Source: an uncultured Bacteroidales bacterium (lineage in GTDB: Bacteria > Bacteroidota > Bacteroidia > Bacteroidales > Bacteroidaceae). Taken from it: a stretch of 49,028 nt of DNA. The translations under genes and the position numbers were made by a program. Where the stretch lies: NCBI GenBank assembly GCA_902800305.1, contig CADCDP010000023.1, positions 1-49,028 on the forward strand. Reading direction: 5' to 3'. The stretch's first letter is position 1; each line of letters begins with the position of its first letter. Shown here piece after piece: positions 1-7,427 of the stretch. The notes below the pieces were generated by a model that was not told the DNA's origin, searched no databases, and worked only from the letters and a program-made list of their open reading frames with translations.

Positions 1-500
1 CATGGGGTAAATGACCTGCCCTTCTTCATGTTCCGTTGCACTAAGATATTTGGTTAGGCTGCATGGGGGGCTATCCACGGACATTTCCCCCTGCGCCGAT
101 TTTTCCCATTGTTTCTACTCCTATATATAATAGAACGTAGAAAATGGAATTTTATTTTGTGTAAATTAATTTTGAACACTTACTTACCTTTGTACTCCTC
201 TCTGGTACATATATGGGAATAAAGACCCCAACCGTGATATAGGAAACTGCTGTTCATGATTGATATTTATAGTTTGGTCGCTACAAATATACAAAGAATA
301 GCGGTTTCCTTCTTTATGCTACTACTTCATCACTCGAAATGTCGGATGAACCATAAATATAGGTCACACCTGTTCCCTTTTGGGTAATCACCCTGCGCCC
401 TACAAGCAAATTACGTTGTGCGGTGTGAGGTAATCACGTGGGTGGGGACAAGAGAATGTTGGTTGTTTCGTGGGCAGGAGCGAGATGGAGTTAAGCAGAA

Positions 501-534
501 AGTCAGAAAGTAACTTGTGGACAGGAATATTTTT
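501..534 (+). repeat. Left arm of 34-bp inverted repeat
   Basis: The reverse complement of this arm matches 759-792 at 32 of 34 positions. The core reads TGTCCACAA and TTACTTTCTGACT when read from the right arm. The arms enclose about 224 bases that include an AT-only run. Confidence 0.75.
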
Positions 535-758
535 AGATATCGCAACAAGCAAGAGGGAGACATATATAATTATATAATAATCAATATAATAATAATATAT
601 ATATTATATAATAAATATAATATTCTAATCGTTCCTTTTAACATCCTTTAAGAAAAAAAGGTGTCTCATTCTTGTGTACCCTTCTGTCCATTCTGTTGTA
701 CCCGAAAAAACATTCCTGTCCATAAGTTTCTTGGCGACTAAGTGACTTTTCAATATAG

Positions 759-792
759 AAAAACATTCCTGTCCACAAATTACTTTCTGACT
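759..792 (-). repeat. Right arm of 34-bp inverted repeat
   Basis: This is the partner of 501-534. A diverged direct copy sits just upstream (about 705-748), sharing AAAAACATTCCTGTCCA and the ending CTAAG..GTGAC, so the region holds three related segments. Confidence 0.75.
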
Positions 793-915
793 AAGGTGAC
801 TAAAAAGTGATGTGAAAATCGTGTTCTATCCCCATTTTCTTCATATTTTTATCTTGGCTGGCTTATAATTCCCCGAATTTTATCTAAATTTGTATCAGAA
901 TTTAAATTATAAGAC

Positions 916-1194
916 ATGAATATCAAAGAATTTACAGAATCGGCTATTGCAATTTATCTGGAGAAGGGTGGAACCGTTCATCCTGATATTACCCTCGACA
1001 TTTTCAAACTCATTGAGAGTGATGAGAATTTGATGAGTGACTATCTATCTCTGTCAAAGCATTATAAAGAAGTGAATCCTACAATCGGCAAAACGATACG
1101 AGAACATTTTGACCTTCGTAATGACAAGTCGATACTCGTGGCTGGCCAATGCAAGTTGATGAAGAGCTATATGCGTTTTCACAAGAAAGGATAA
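916..1194 (+). CDS. Small protein of unknown function (92 aa)
   Basis: I do not recognise this 92-residue soluble protein. It has no signal peptide or membrane segment and is rich in charged residues. A short helical N-terminal half (IKEFTESAIAIYLEKG) is followed by a basic tail ending in HKKG. It starts with ATG 24 bases after a TAAATTTG box and ends 21 bases before the NUDIX gene, so the two are probably co-transcribed. The last 17 codons are duplicated about 1.4 kb downstream (2536-2586), which shows that an ancestor of this gene pair was partly copied. A regulatory or antitoxin-like role would be a guess. Confidence 0.6.
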   Translation: MNIKEFTESAIAIYLEKGGTVHPDITLDIFKLIESDENLMSDYLSLSKHYKEVNPTIGKTIREHFDLRNDKSILVAGQCKLMKSYMRFHKKG

Positions 1195-1250
1195 AAGAAC
1201 TGTCTATTGTTAGGTATGTCATACACTTATAAATACCCAAGACCTGCAGT
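1144..1250 (+). repeat. 107-bp direct repeat, copy 1
   Basis: It covers the last codons of the 92-residue protein gene, the intergenic gap and the first 11-12 codons of the NUDIX gene. It matches 2536-2642 at about 97 of 107 positions without gaps. Confidence 0.85.
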
Positions 1251-1656
1251 TACAGCGGATTGTGTGGTTATCACCAAAGAGGGCTGTCCGAAGGTGCTGC
1301 TTATAGAGCGAGGCGCAAATCCATTCAAAGGATGCTGGGCTTTTCCTGGGGGATTCCTGAATATGGATGAAACCACGGAACAATGCGCTATTCGCGAACT
1401 GGAAGAAGAAACTGGCATGAAGATTCAGAAACCACAACAGATTGGAGCCTACTCTAAGGTTGATCGAGACCCAAGAGGACGAACCATAACAGTTGCTTAT
1501 CTGGCTGTCATTGATTCTCCCTGTGATGTCATAGGTCAGGATGATGCTGCTAAAGCCCAATGGTTTCCACTTGACGCACTACCCAAATTGGCTTTTGATC
1601 ATGACGAGATAATGAGCGATGCGGTGAAATTGTACAAGCATATAAGCATGACATAG
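1216..1656 (+). CDS. NUDIX hydrolase
   Basis: This 146-residue protein is a single NUDIX domain. Hydrolases of this family cleave nucleoside diphosphates linked to another group (ADP-ribose, oxidised dNTPs, NADH and others) with Mg2+. The NUDIX box is complete at about residues 46-68: Gly46, Glu52, then RELEEETGM with the metal-binding glutamates. The start is set at the ATG at 1216. An in-frame TTG at 1207 is possible but has no advantage. It follows the 92-residue protein gene closely. The substrate cannot be read from the sequence; the layout (PRPAVTADCVV start, PGGF motif) resembles ADP-ribose pyrophosphatase-like members common in Bacteroidota. Confidence 0.88.
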   Translation: MSYTYKYPRPAVTADCVVITKEGCPKVLLIERGANPFKGCWAFPGGFLNMDETTEQCAIRELEEETGMKIQKPQQIGAYSKVDRDPRGRTITVAYLAVIDSPCDVIGQDDAAKAQWFPLDALPKLAFDHDEIMSDAVKLYKHISMT

Positions 1657-1731
1657 CAGGATTGGGACGATATTGTAAGTGAGTTAAGGAAGTACTGGAT
1701 GTATTCAATATTTCCTTCAACGCCAAAAACG

Positions 1732-2130
1732 TCACAATAGTACAAGGTCACCATCGACAAACCCTACGGCGATTCCCTCGTATCTCTTCAGCTTTTGTCC
1801 AAATCGTCCTCTTTCAAGGTATTCTTTCACCAGAGCCTGAGCCTCGTCCTGAATCAGCATCCATTCGACATCTTCATGCCAACGGAGCGGATTTTCACGA
1901 GTCGTGAACACCTCGTCACATGCCCAGTCGCTGTTGTCTGCATCAAAAGAACCGGCACCGACAAGTTCCAGACTCCAATTCTTGTCAGCATCCTCATATA
2001 TGTTGAAGCAGAATGCCACCACATCCTTTGGAATATCAATACTCAACACACAGTCAAGCCATTCCTCCAACTTCGCATAGCTCAAGCCATGCTCTTCCTT
2101 TTTCTTCTTAAATAAGTCAAAAATACTCAT
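1732..2130 (-). CDS. Acidic cytoplasmic protein of unknown function (132 aa)
   Basis: I do not recognise this 132-residue protein. It begins with a short lysine-rich stretch (FDLFKKKKEEH) followed by an acidic alpha/beta domain with many Trp and Asp residues. There is no signal peptide or membrane segment. Its size and acidic, Trp-rich make-up recall immunity proteins of contact-dependent or polymorphic toxin systems, but that is only an impression. Its ATG lies two bases after the stop codon of a broken upstream frame (2133-2276), so it was once the downstream member of an operon whose upstream partner is now mostly lost. Confidence 0.6.
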   Translation of the reverse strand: MSIFDLFKKKKEEHGLSYAKLEEWLDCVLSIDIPKDVVAFCFNIYEDADKNWSLELVGAGSFDADNSDWACDEVFTTRENPLRWHEDVEWMLIQDEAQALVKEYLERGRFGQKLKRYEGIAVGFVDGDLVLL

Positions 2131-2132
2131 GA

Positions 2133-2276
2133 TTACAATTGTTTATGATAGTTCATCTTCTCTATGTACTCAAACAGATTGATGGTTCCAGCATCCTCCT
2201 CTACATCAAGGCTTGGCACTTTCTCCACCATTCTTGTTGTGCCACTTGTTTTATCGACATAGAAATACGGCCAGTT
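2133..2276 (-). pseudogene. 3' fragment of an unidentified gene
   Basis: Reading the minus strand from about 2276 to the TAA at 2133-2135 gives an open frame that begins NWPYFYVDKTSG and ends FEYIEKMNYHKQL. It has no start codon of its own. It fits the tail of a gene that once preceded the 132-residue protein gene, which starts two bases later. At its 5' end it is joined, in another frame, to a carbonic anhydrase fragment. I cannot name the original gene. Confidence 0.55.
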
Positions 2277-2364
2277 TTTTGTCGTGGTACTTGTCGGTCA
2301 GATACTTCTCGTAGCCTTTTTGCTCTACAAAAGTCTTGTTGTAGTCGATAATCTTATCTATCAT
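2251..2364 (-). pseudogene. 5' fragment of a beta-carbonic anhydrase gene
   Basis: The minus strand from the ATG at 2364 encodes 37 residues beginning MIDKIIDYNKTFVEQKGYEKY and containing DKKLA. This matches the usual N-terminus of bacterial beta-carbonic anhydrases, where DKKLAIL is followed by the zinc ligand motif CMDTR. Here the frame runs into LCR and a stop just where that motif should begin, so no zinc site is left. It overlaps the 3' fragment at 2133-2276 in a different frame, so a recombination or deletion joint lies near 2255-2275. Confidence 0.7.
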
Positions 2365-2607
2365 CTTGGTTTCAATTATTTCTAATCGGCTACAAAATTA
2401 CTCAATTATCATTAGAAAATGGCCAAAATAACACATCTTCACTCTCAAAATGAAAGAAATTCTCTATTTTTGTGTAATTATGTCGGCAAATTCAACAAAT
2501 ATCAGTATGAAGAAGATAGTGATAACACCATAGTTGGCCAATGTCAGTTGATGAAGAACTACATGCGTTTCCACAAGAAAGGATAAAAGAACCGTCTATT
2601 GTTAGGT
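2365..2607. other. Intergenic stretch with a gene remnant and a duplicated segment
   Basis: The first part has no gene. A TATTTTTG box at about 2464-2471 fits a Bacteroidota -7 element on the plus strand. The rest contains the 107-base repeat, whose first half still encodes the C-terminal 17 residues of the 92-residue protein (ending MRFHKKG, stop at 2584-2586). That frame is open upstream for some distance, but no likely start codon is evident. Confidence 0.5.
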
Positions 2608-2642
2608 ATGTCATACACTTATAAACACCTAAGACCAGCAGT
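2536..2642 (+). repeat. 107-bp direct repeat, copy 2
   Basis: Second copy of 1144-1250 (about 91% identical). It places the start region of the NUDIX gene, including its ATG and first 11-12 codons, in frame with a lipoprotein signal sequence that begins right after the repeat ends. Confidence 0.85.
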
Positions 2643-3546
2643 GGCTCTCGCTGCTCCATCGGTTGGTCTTGTTTTTCTCTTTAGTTTGTTGTTCGCTTCA
2701 TGCAGCAATGATGATACAAGGGAAAATGAGAAAGCATCCATTGAAAGGACAACTGGTGACTCATATAAAGAACTGAGCAGTCCCGTAGTAAGGAATCCCC
2801 AAGAGAAAAATCATGTCACAAAATGGTCGTGCATCTATTTCGGACATTACCCCACCAACGAGATAGTCGATGAACCGTTCAGTGCTGTTGATGACTACGC
2901 TTTAAGTGAAGGGGATGTCATTATGGATGCTGCACTTTACGATATGTTGACAAAGGCTGAATGGACGGATGATGATACTGAGATAGACGGAAAACGTTAC
3001 CATCGTATCAACGGACAGGGAGCTGTCACTTGTTCTGCAAACCGTGAGCAGCACTACCGATGGAAAGAGCCTGAAGCCTGGCACTATTTCATCTACGCCC
3101 CTATCAAATGGCGCATTCTCAACATCACGGGTACGAAAGCCCTACTTCTTGCTGACCGTATGCCCGACACTTGTCCTTTCCACGATAAGGCAGAGGATGT
3201 CAGCTGGAGCGAGAGCTTGTTAAGGGAATGGCTCAATGGACGGAGCAGCGAGAGCCATCCGAGCTTGTTCGATGATGGCCGAGTCGTGACGGACAAAGAC
3301 GGAGTCAATAGTGAGTTCTACGAAAGGGCATTCACTCAGGCTGAGAAAGAGGCTATTGAAATAACAGATGTAATCAATGCTCCCAATTACTATTTCGGCA
3401 CTTCTTGTGGCCCTGATACTAAAGACCGCGTTTTCATTCTCTCTGAAAGTGAAGTCTTTTCATCGTCACAGGCCGAGGATTATGGCTTCTATCCTGGCGA
3501 TGGCCTTGATGACGCTGCAAAGCGTTTCAACCTGAATAATTCATAA
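2608..3546 (+). CDS. Chimeric lipoprotein with a truncated DUF6273-like domain
   Basis: Predicted 312-residue lipoprotein. A hydrophobic stretch (residues about 18-30) ends in a lipobox with Cys near residue 33 (LLFASC) and a Ser/Asn/Asp-rich linker follows, as in Bacteroidota surface lipoproteins. The first dozen residues (MSYTYKHLRPAV) are not a normal signal start: they copy the NUDIX N-terminus through the 107-base duplication. From about residue 75 the protein resembles DUF6273: FGHYP, then PIKWRIL, ALLLADR, LREWLNG, AFTQAEKEAI and DRVFILSESEV. The domain normally continues to a Trp-rich WLRSPG segment, which is missing here; the frame stops shortly after DDAAKRF. It is probably a truncated product or a pseudogene. 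DUF6273 function is unknown. Confidence 0.65.
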   Translation: MSYTYKHLRPAVALAAPSVGLVFLFSLLFASCSNDDTRENEKASIERTTGDSYKELSSPVVRNPQEKNHVTKWSCIYFGHYPTNEIVDEPFSAVDDYALSEGDVIMDAALYDMLTKAEWTDDDTEIDGKRYHRINGQGAVTCSANREQHYRWKEPEAWHYFIYAPIKWRILNITGTKALLLADRMPDTCPFHDKAEDVSWSESLLREWLNGRSSESHPSLFDDGRVVTDKDGVNSEFYERAFTQAEKEAIEITDVINAPNYYFGTSCGPDTKDRVFILSESEVFSSSQAEDYGFYPGDGLDDAAKRFNLNNS

Positions 3547-3579
3547 GGACATAAAAAAAGAAGCATTTTTCTTTGCCAT
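3541..3579 (-). pseudogene. Possible 5' stub of a lost minus-strand gene
   Basis: On the minus strand a TACCTTTG box (3651-3644) lies upstream of an ATG at 3579 that opens a 12-codon frame (MAKKNASFFMSL), ending inside the 3' end of the truncated lipoprotein. A promoter-like box with no gene behind it fits a deletion that removed both the rest of this gene and the end of the lipoprotein gene. The 12 codons alone are weak evidence. Confidence 0.25.
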
Positions 3580-3740
3580 GTCGACAAAAATTAGTACCTT
3601 TAAGTGCTTTATTTACAAGGTAATAAAAAACGCTTCTTATGTGCAAAGGTACTTCAAAATCGTCAATCCACCAAGAGAAAACGCTTTTTTCTCTTCCAGA
3701 GATTGTTTCAGACAAGAAAATTCGCCTTTATCCTACGCTT

Positions 3741-4103
3741 TCAGCCTTTTTTCCCGTCAGTCGTAGTAAAAGTTAGCTTAGGATTGTTCTTGTGACGTTC
3801 CTTGTCCCTTGCGGTCTTCTTCTCGATGTTCTTTCGCAGGGCTTCAGTCAAGTCCACACCCGTCTGGTTGGCCAGACAAAGAAGCACCCACAGGACATCG
3901 GCCATCTCGTCGGATGGTTCTTGCGGCTCACCATCCTTGAAGGACTGGTCGCCATACTTGCGAGCCATAATGCGTGCCAACTCTCCTACCTCTTCAGTTA
4001 GCACCGCCATGTTGGTGAGCTCGGAGAAGTAACGGACACCATACGTGTGAATCCACTCGTCCACCAGGCGTTGCGCCTCCGCTATGGTTATTTCATTCTT
4101 CAT
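3741..4103 (-). CDS. MazG-like nucleotide pyrophosphohydrolase
   Basis: This 120-residue all-alpha protein belongs to the MazG/dUTPase-C superfamily, which hydrolyses (d)NTPs to monophosphates and pyrophosphate. The metal-binding pattern is visible: EEVGEL near residue 37, then DEMADVLWVLLCLAN near residues 84-98. Its length fits the single-domain MazG group. It is the last gene of a minus-strand run with vsr and the TIGR03915/TIGR03916 pair, which suggests a shared link to nucleotide-pool cleaning and DNA repair. The gap to vsr is only 18 bases, so co-transcription is likely. The C-terminal 20 residues are a charged tail. Confidence 0.85.
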   Translation of the reverse strand: MKNEITIAEAQRLVDEWIHTYGVRYFSELTNMAVLTEEVGELARIMARKYGDQSFKDGEPQEPSDEMADVLWVLLCLANQTGVDLTEALRKNIEKKTARDKERHKNNPKLTFTTTDGKKG

Positions 4104-4121
4104 ATTTCATGCTTTTTATAG

Positions 4122-4619
4122 TCATTCTTCTTCGGCAGCCATGCTCCGTTCTTCCTCGCAATCGTAGTCGTAGGTCATCTTGGCACCCTGATTTTCCAAC
4201 ACGATGTAGTTGAGGGTACGTAGCAAGGCTTGGAGGGTCTGCTCACGTTCTTTGGGTTTCAACTGGCACTCCCAAATCTCGATGGTGTGCCATCCTTGTG
4301 CCTTGAGTGCCAAAAGGTTCTCATGGTCACGTTCCTTGTTGCGCTGGATTTTGTGCGACCAAAAGTCGATGTGGGTTTGGGGAATCTTGTACATGGAGCA
4401 CCCTTCGTGCCCATGCCAGAAACAACCATTGATGAAGATACAGGTACGAAGTCCCACAATGGCCAAATCGGGCGTACCGGGCAAAGTCTTGGCATGGATG
4501 CGGTAACGGAAGCCATGACTGAACAGGAAACGACGCACAAGCATTTCGGGTCGCGTGTTCTTCGACCTGATTCTGCGCATGCAGTTACTGCGTTGTTCGG
4601 GTGTCATCTTGTCAGCCAT
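4122..4619 (-). CDS. vsr: Very short patch repair endonuclease (Vsr)
   Basis: The 165-residue protein matches Vsr, the endonuclease that nicks next to T:G mismatches arising from deamination of 5-methylcytosine at methylated sites. Visible features are the opening MTPEQRSNCMRRIRSKNTRP, the catalytic Asp51 in LPGTPDLA, and the INGCFWHGHEGC segment with the zinc and active-site histidines. Vsr is normally encoded beside a cytosine-C5 methyltransferase. None is present here: neighbours are a MazG-like gene and the TIGR03915/03916 pair. The C-terminus has an extra acidic tail (DCEEERSMAAEEE). An orphan vsr could serve a methyltransferase elsewhere in the genome. Confidence 0.93.
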   Translation of the reverse strand: MADKMTPEQRSNCMRRIRSKNTRPEMLVRRFLFSHGFRYRIHAKTLPGTPDLAIVGLRTCIFINGCFWHGHEGCSMYKIPQTHIDFWSHKIQRNKERDHENLLALKAQGWHTIEIWECQLKPKEREQTLQALLRTLNYIVLENQGAKMTYDYDCEEERSMAAEEE

Positions 4620-4668
4620 ATCACTTGATTCTTCGTGGCAGGGAAACCGCCACGCACGAACATGAATT

Positions 4669-5451
4669 CTATTGTTTCTCTGTCATGTATTTCCAATAAC
4701 GTCGAGGCATGTCACTCAGCTGCTTCTTCGGGTTCATGCGTTCACGGATGCAGATGGCCTTGAAGTAAGTGCGCCAAAGGTCTTGGAAGAGTTTGTCGTC
4801 CTCACTCAGCACTTCATCGTTGAGTTTGCCATTGTCAAGGTCGAAAGGCAAGGCTTCTTCATCCCGAAAGGTGATGCGCGTGACCTCGTGCTGGTCGTAG
4901 TAGAAGCCATAACGCCGCTTGGCATCGTAGAGGAGCCACGGTTGAGTGCCAAACCTGTCCTGAAAGTGTGCCACCACGAGAGGGAGCACATTGTGGTCGG
5001 GCGACACCACCCCCAAGTACGTCCCATCCTTCGCCTTCTGGAACCGAACGAACTGCATCATCCGCAATCGTTCGTGCATCACTTTCCGAAAAATGTTCGT
5101 CACCGCCAACACATCGGAATCGGAGAAGTTGCGTTCGATGCTTCGTGCTCCTTTGGGCTGTTGGAACACCTTACACATATATTTAAATAAAGGCGTGTCC
5201 AGTTCGGGCAACTCCGACAGATAACTCACAGCCAAAAGCCTCATCGCTTCTTTCGACACACGCTTCTCCAACCCTGCCCACACCCGTTGCGCTCGGTCGT
5301 CGGCAGTCCGCACCTCATGCACTTCCTCACAGAACAAGGGCAAAGGCTCGCCCTTCCCTACCAATACCTCGGGTTGCTGATGCAACGAAAAGGCATCGAA
5401 GACAGCGGAAAGAATGCCGTCGAGGGTTCTATCTATGGTGTAAACAAGCAT
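4669..5451 (-). CDS. TIGR03915-family DNA metabolism protein (DUF4130)
   Basis: This 260-residue protein fits the TIGR03915/DUF4130 family. Members are found next to a radical SAM protein of family TIGR03916 and are thought to act in DNA modification or repair; the biochemistry is not settled. Visible family features are the opening YTIDRTLDGILSAVFDAF, the central VLAVTNIFRKVMHE, the MMQFVRFQKAKDGTYLGVVSP segment and the ending MPRRYWKYMTE. There is no membrane segment. Its start lies 15 bases downstream of the radical SAM gene's stop, so the two are almost certainly one transcript. Some members are fused to a uracil-DNA glycosylase domain; no such fusion is present here. Confidence 0.85.
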   Translation of the reverse strand: MLVYTIDRTLDGILSAVFDAFSLHQQPEVLVGKGEPLPLFCEEVHEVRTADDRAQRVWAGLEKRVSKEAMRLLAVSYLSELPELDTPLFKYMCKVFQQPKGARSIERNFSDSDVLAVTNIFRKVMHERLRMMQFVRFQKAKDGTYLGVVSPDHNVLPLVVAHFQDRFGTQPWLLYDAKRRYGFYYDQHEVTRITFRDEEALPFDLDNGKLNDEVLSEDDKLFQDLWRTYFKAICIRERMNPKKQLSDMPRRYWKYMTEKQ

Positions 5452-5466
5452 ACCTTCATGTACAAA

Positions 5467-6768
5467 TTACTCTTCATTCCCCTCTCCAAAGTCAAGTGTC
5501 AATTGCAGTTCTGCAGCCGCCTTCTTCTGCTGTGCCTTCGAGATGAGCATCGGTTTCAGGCGTTCGGGGTGCAACTCGTTGATGCCCACGATGGGATTGG
5601 CATAGCCATCCGTCAGTTCGTGGCACGTAATGAAGTACTTAGCCTTCTTCATTACCACGCCCATCTTCTTCAAGTGGTAAGACGTAATGCGGTTGAAGCG
5701 TCGGGAGTTCACGATGAGGGTCGCCGACTTCACGCCAATGCCTGGTACACGCAGTATCTTCTCGTAATCGTCTCGGTTGATGTCCACAGGGAACTGCTCT
5801 GGATGGCGTAATGCCCACGACAGCTTGGGGTCAACCTCCAAATCGAGATTCGCATTGGCCTCATCCACAATTTCTTCCACTCGGAACTGGTAGAACCGCA
5901 TCAACCAATCTGCCTGATACAGACGATTCTCTCGCACTAACGGCGGTTGCTTTAGCACGGGCAGACGAGAGTCGTAGGTGTTCACACTCACATAGCCCGA
6001 ATAATACACCCTCCGCATGGTAGGTTGACCATACATCGCAGACGACATGTGTAGGATGTCCCTGTCCGTCTCTGCCGTTGCTCCCACAATCATCTGGGTG
6101 CTCTGCCCAGCTGGCACAAACCTCGGCACATGTCGCAAGTGCATTCTGTCCTCCTTGTTCTCCAACACACCTTGCTGAATGAAGCGCATGGGCGTAAAGA
6201 CACTCTGGTGGTCTTTTTCGGGAGCCAACATCTTCAAGGATGTCTCGTTCGGCATCTCGATGTTCACGCTCATGCGGTCGGCATAACGTCCTGCCTCACT
6301 AAGTAACTCACGGCTTGCCCCTGGAATGCTCTTGAGATGGATGTAACCGTTGAAGTGATGCACCGTCCGCAAGTCCTTCGCTATCGCCACCAACCGCTCC
6401 ATCGTATAATCGGGATTCCGCACCACTCCACTGCTCAAGAACAAGCCCTCGATGTAGTTCCGTCGGTAGAACTCCATCACAATCTCTTCCAGCTCATGCA
6501 CAGCCAATGTAGCCCGCTTGATGTCGTTGCTCCGCCGGTTCACACAATAAGCACAATCATACATGCAGTAGTTCGTCAGCATCACCTTTAGTAGCGAGAT
6601 GCACCGACCATCATCCGCAAACGAATGACAGATGCCGACACCACCCACGGTGTTTCCCACCATGCCCTGCTTACCACCACGCACAGTACCGCTCGACGAG
6701 CACGACACATCATACTTCGCCGATTCTGCCAATATCCGCAACTTCTCCAATGTCTTTTCTGTCAGCAT
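5467..6768 (-). CDS. Radical SAM putative DNA modification/repair protein (TIGR03916)
   Basis: The 433-residue protein carries the radical SAM cluster motif C-x3-C-x2-C at Cys68, Cys72 and Cys75 (CMYDCAYC), which binds a 4Fe-4S cluster and S-adenosylmethionine. The C-terminal part (KILRVPGIGVKSATLIVNSRR) is a helix-hairpin-helix motif of the kind that binds DNA. This pairing is typical of the TIGR03916 family, the partner of TIGR03915. I chose the ATG at 6768 because the protein then begins MLTEKTLEKLRILAESAKYDVSCS, as in the family; an upstream in-frame TTG would add seven residues. The substrate lesion or base is unknown. It begins just downstream of the tRNA-Pro terminator. Confidence 0.88.
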   Translation of the reverse strand: MLTEKTLEKLRILAESAKYDVSCSSSGTVRGGKQGMVGNTVGGVGICHSFADDGRCISLLKVMLTNYCMYDCAYCVNRRSNDIKRATLAVHELEEIVMEFYRRNYIEGLFLSSGVVRNPDYTMERLVAIAKDLRTVHHFNGYIHLKSIPGASRELLSEAGRYADRMSVNIEMPNETSLKMLAPEKDHQSVFTPMRFIQQGVLENKEDRMHLRHVPRFVPAGQSTQMIVGATAETDRDILHMSSAMYGQPTMRRVYYSGYVSVNTYDSRLPVLKQPPLVRENRLYQADWLMRFYQFRVEEIVDEANANLDLEVDPKLSWALRHPEQFPVDINRDDYEKILRVPGIGVKSATLIVNSRRFNRITSYHLKKMGVVMKKAKYFITCHELTDGYANPIVGINELHPERLKPMLISKAQQKKAAAELQLTLDFGEGNEE

Positions 6769-6785
6769 ATCTCTACCGTATAAAG

Positions 6786-6823
6786 CCAAAACAAGAGTGG
6801 CATCCTAAAACACCACTCTTGTT
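6786..6823 (-). terminator. Intrinsic terminator after tRNA-Pro
   Basis: An 11-base stem (AACAAGAGTGG with CCACTCTTGTT) around a 12-base loop is followed, in the minus direction, by a run of T. It lies six bases past the 3' end of tRNA-Pro. Confidence 0.85.
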
Positions 6824-6828
6824 CTTGA

Positions 6829-6905
6829 TGGTCGGGAAGACCAGACTCGAACTGGCGACCACGCGCCCCCCAGACGCGTACGCTAACCAACTGCGCTACT
6901 TCCCG
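6829..6905 (-). tRNA. tRNA-Pro (anticodon GGG)
   Basis: The minus strand folds into a full cloverleaf: acceptor stem CGGGAAG with CUUCCCG, D-arm GCGC/GCGU, anticodon stem CGCGU/GCGCG with loop CUGGGGG giving anticodon GGG, and T-arm GCCAG/CUGGU with loop UUCGAGU. The 3' CCA is encoded in the DNA, unlike in the Gln tRNA of this window. Confidence 0.95.
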
Positions 6906-6921
6906 ATTCCGAAATCGACTG

Positions 6922-6929
6922 CAAAGGTA
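6922..6929 (-). promoter_or_regulatory. -7 box of the tRNA-Pro promoter
   Basis: Minus-strand TACCTTTG, matching the Bacteroidota -7 consensus TAnnTTTG, lies 16 bases upstream of the mature tRNA 5' end. Confidence 0.7.
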
Positions 6930-6961
6930 GCACAATTCGGGGAGATAACAAAATAAAAAAA

Positions 6962-7003
6962 GGGAAAAGATGTAAAAAAGTGATTTTTTTCACATCTTTT
7001 CCC
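6962..7003 (-). terminator. Intrinsic terminator of the small-peptide gene
   Basis: A 12-base stem (GGGAAAAGATGT with ACATCTTTTCCC) followed in the minus direction by a long T run ends transcription from the 74-residue gene before the tRNA-Pro promoter. Confidence 0.85.
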
Positions 7004-7055
7004 CTTATATCGATGTATTTATAACGGCTGTCAGCTAAAAGAAGTGGGATAGCGC

Positions 7056-7280
7056 TTAGAAACCTAAGTCCCAATCGAAGTCGTCGCCACCACGTTCCTT
7101 GGAACGAGGTGAACCACCATGATCCGCAGTACCATCACCAGCAGCAATACTCGTACTAAATATGCCATTAGCACTAACTTCGGTAACAGGACTAGTGCTC
7201 TGACCCGACGTTTGCAACATCCGATTAAATTCCATTACAAACACCTCTGCTTCGGGTGCTTCATAGATTTTCCTTTCCAT
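7056..7280 (-). CDS. Small Bacteroidota-type protein of unknown function (74 aa)
   Basis: The 74-residue product begins MERKIYEAPEAEVFVMEFNRMLQTSG and ends in a Gly/Asp-rich tail (GGDDFDWDLGF). This layout, a short 'YxAPxxE' start, a hydrophobic centre and a Gly/Asp/Trp tail, is common in small unstudied proteins of Prevotella and Bacteroides. There is no clear signal peptide. It has its own -7 box (7319-7312) and its own terminator (6962-7003), so it is a stand-alone gene. A related-looking protein lies at 19759-19962. The tail resembles precursors of modified or exported peptides, but no modification enzyme lies beside it. Confidence 0.7.
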   Translation of the reverse strand: MERKIYEAPEAEVFVMEFNRMLQTSGQSTSPVTEVSANGIFSTSIAAGDGTADHGGSPRSKERGGDDFDWDLGF

Positions 7281-7311
7281 TATATTCTTTTGTTTAGTTT
7301 TTAATTTGGGG

Positions 7312-7319
7312 CAAAGTTA
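7312..7319 (-). promoter_or_regulatory. -7 box for the 74-aa gene
   Basis: Minus-strand TAACTTTG, 31 bases upstream of the ATG at 7280. It fits TAnnTTTG. Confidence 0.6.
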
Positions 7320-7427
7320 CGACTTTTCCATTAAACAACGAGCACTTTCCTCAAAAAAATAATGGAATAAGTACATTTTTCTGCTATATACGGCTCTTTT
7401 TCGAACACTTTTGTGCCTCCAGACAAA

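Larger units (their letters stand above)
1..915. other. Gene-free AT-rich stretch
   Basis: I see no convincing coding frame here. The stretch holds a 34-base imperfect inverted repeat (501-534 and 759-792), a partial direct copy of the right arm at about 705-748, and between them a run made almost only of A and T (about 560-625) that can fold on itself. A possible -7 box, TAAATTTG, lies at 885-892, 24 bases before the first gene. The stretch could be the edge of a decayed mobile or plasmid-like element, but no integrase, relaxase or replication gene is visible. Confidence 0.5.
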
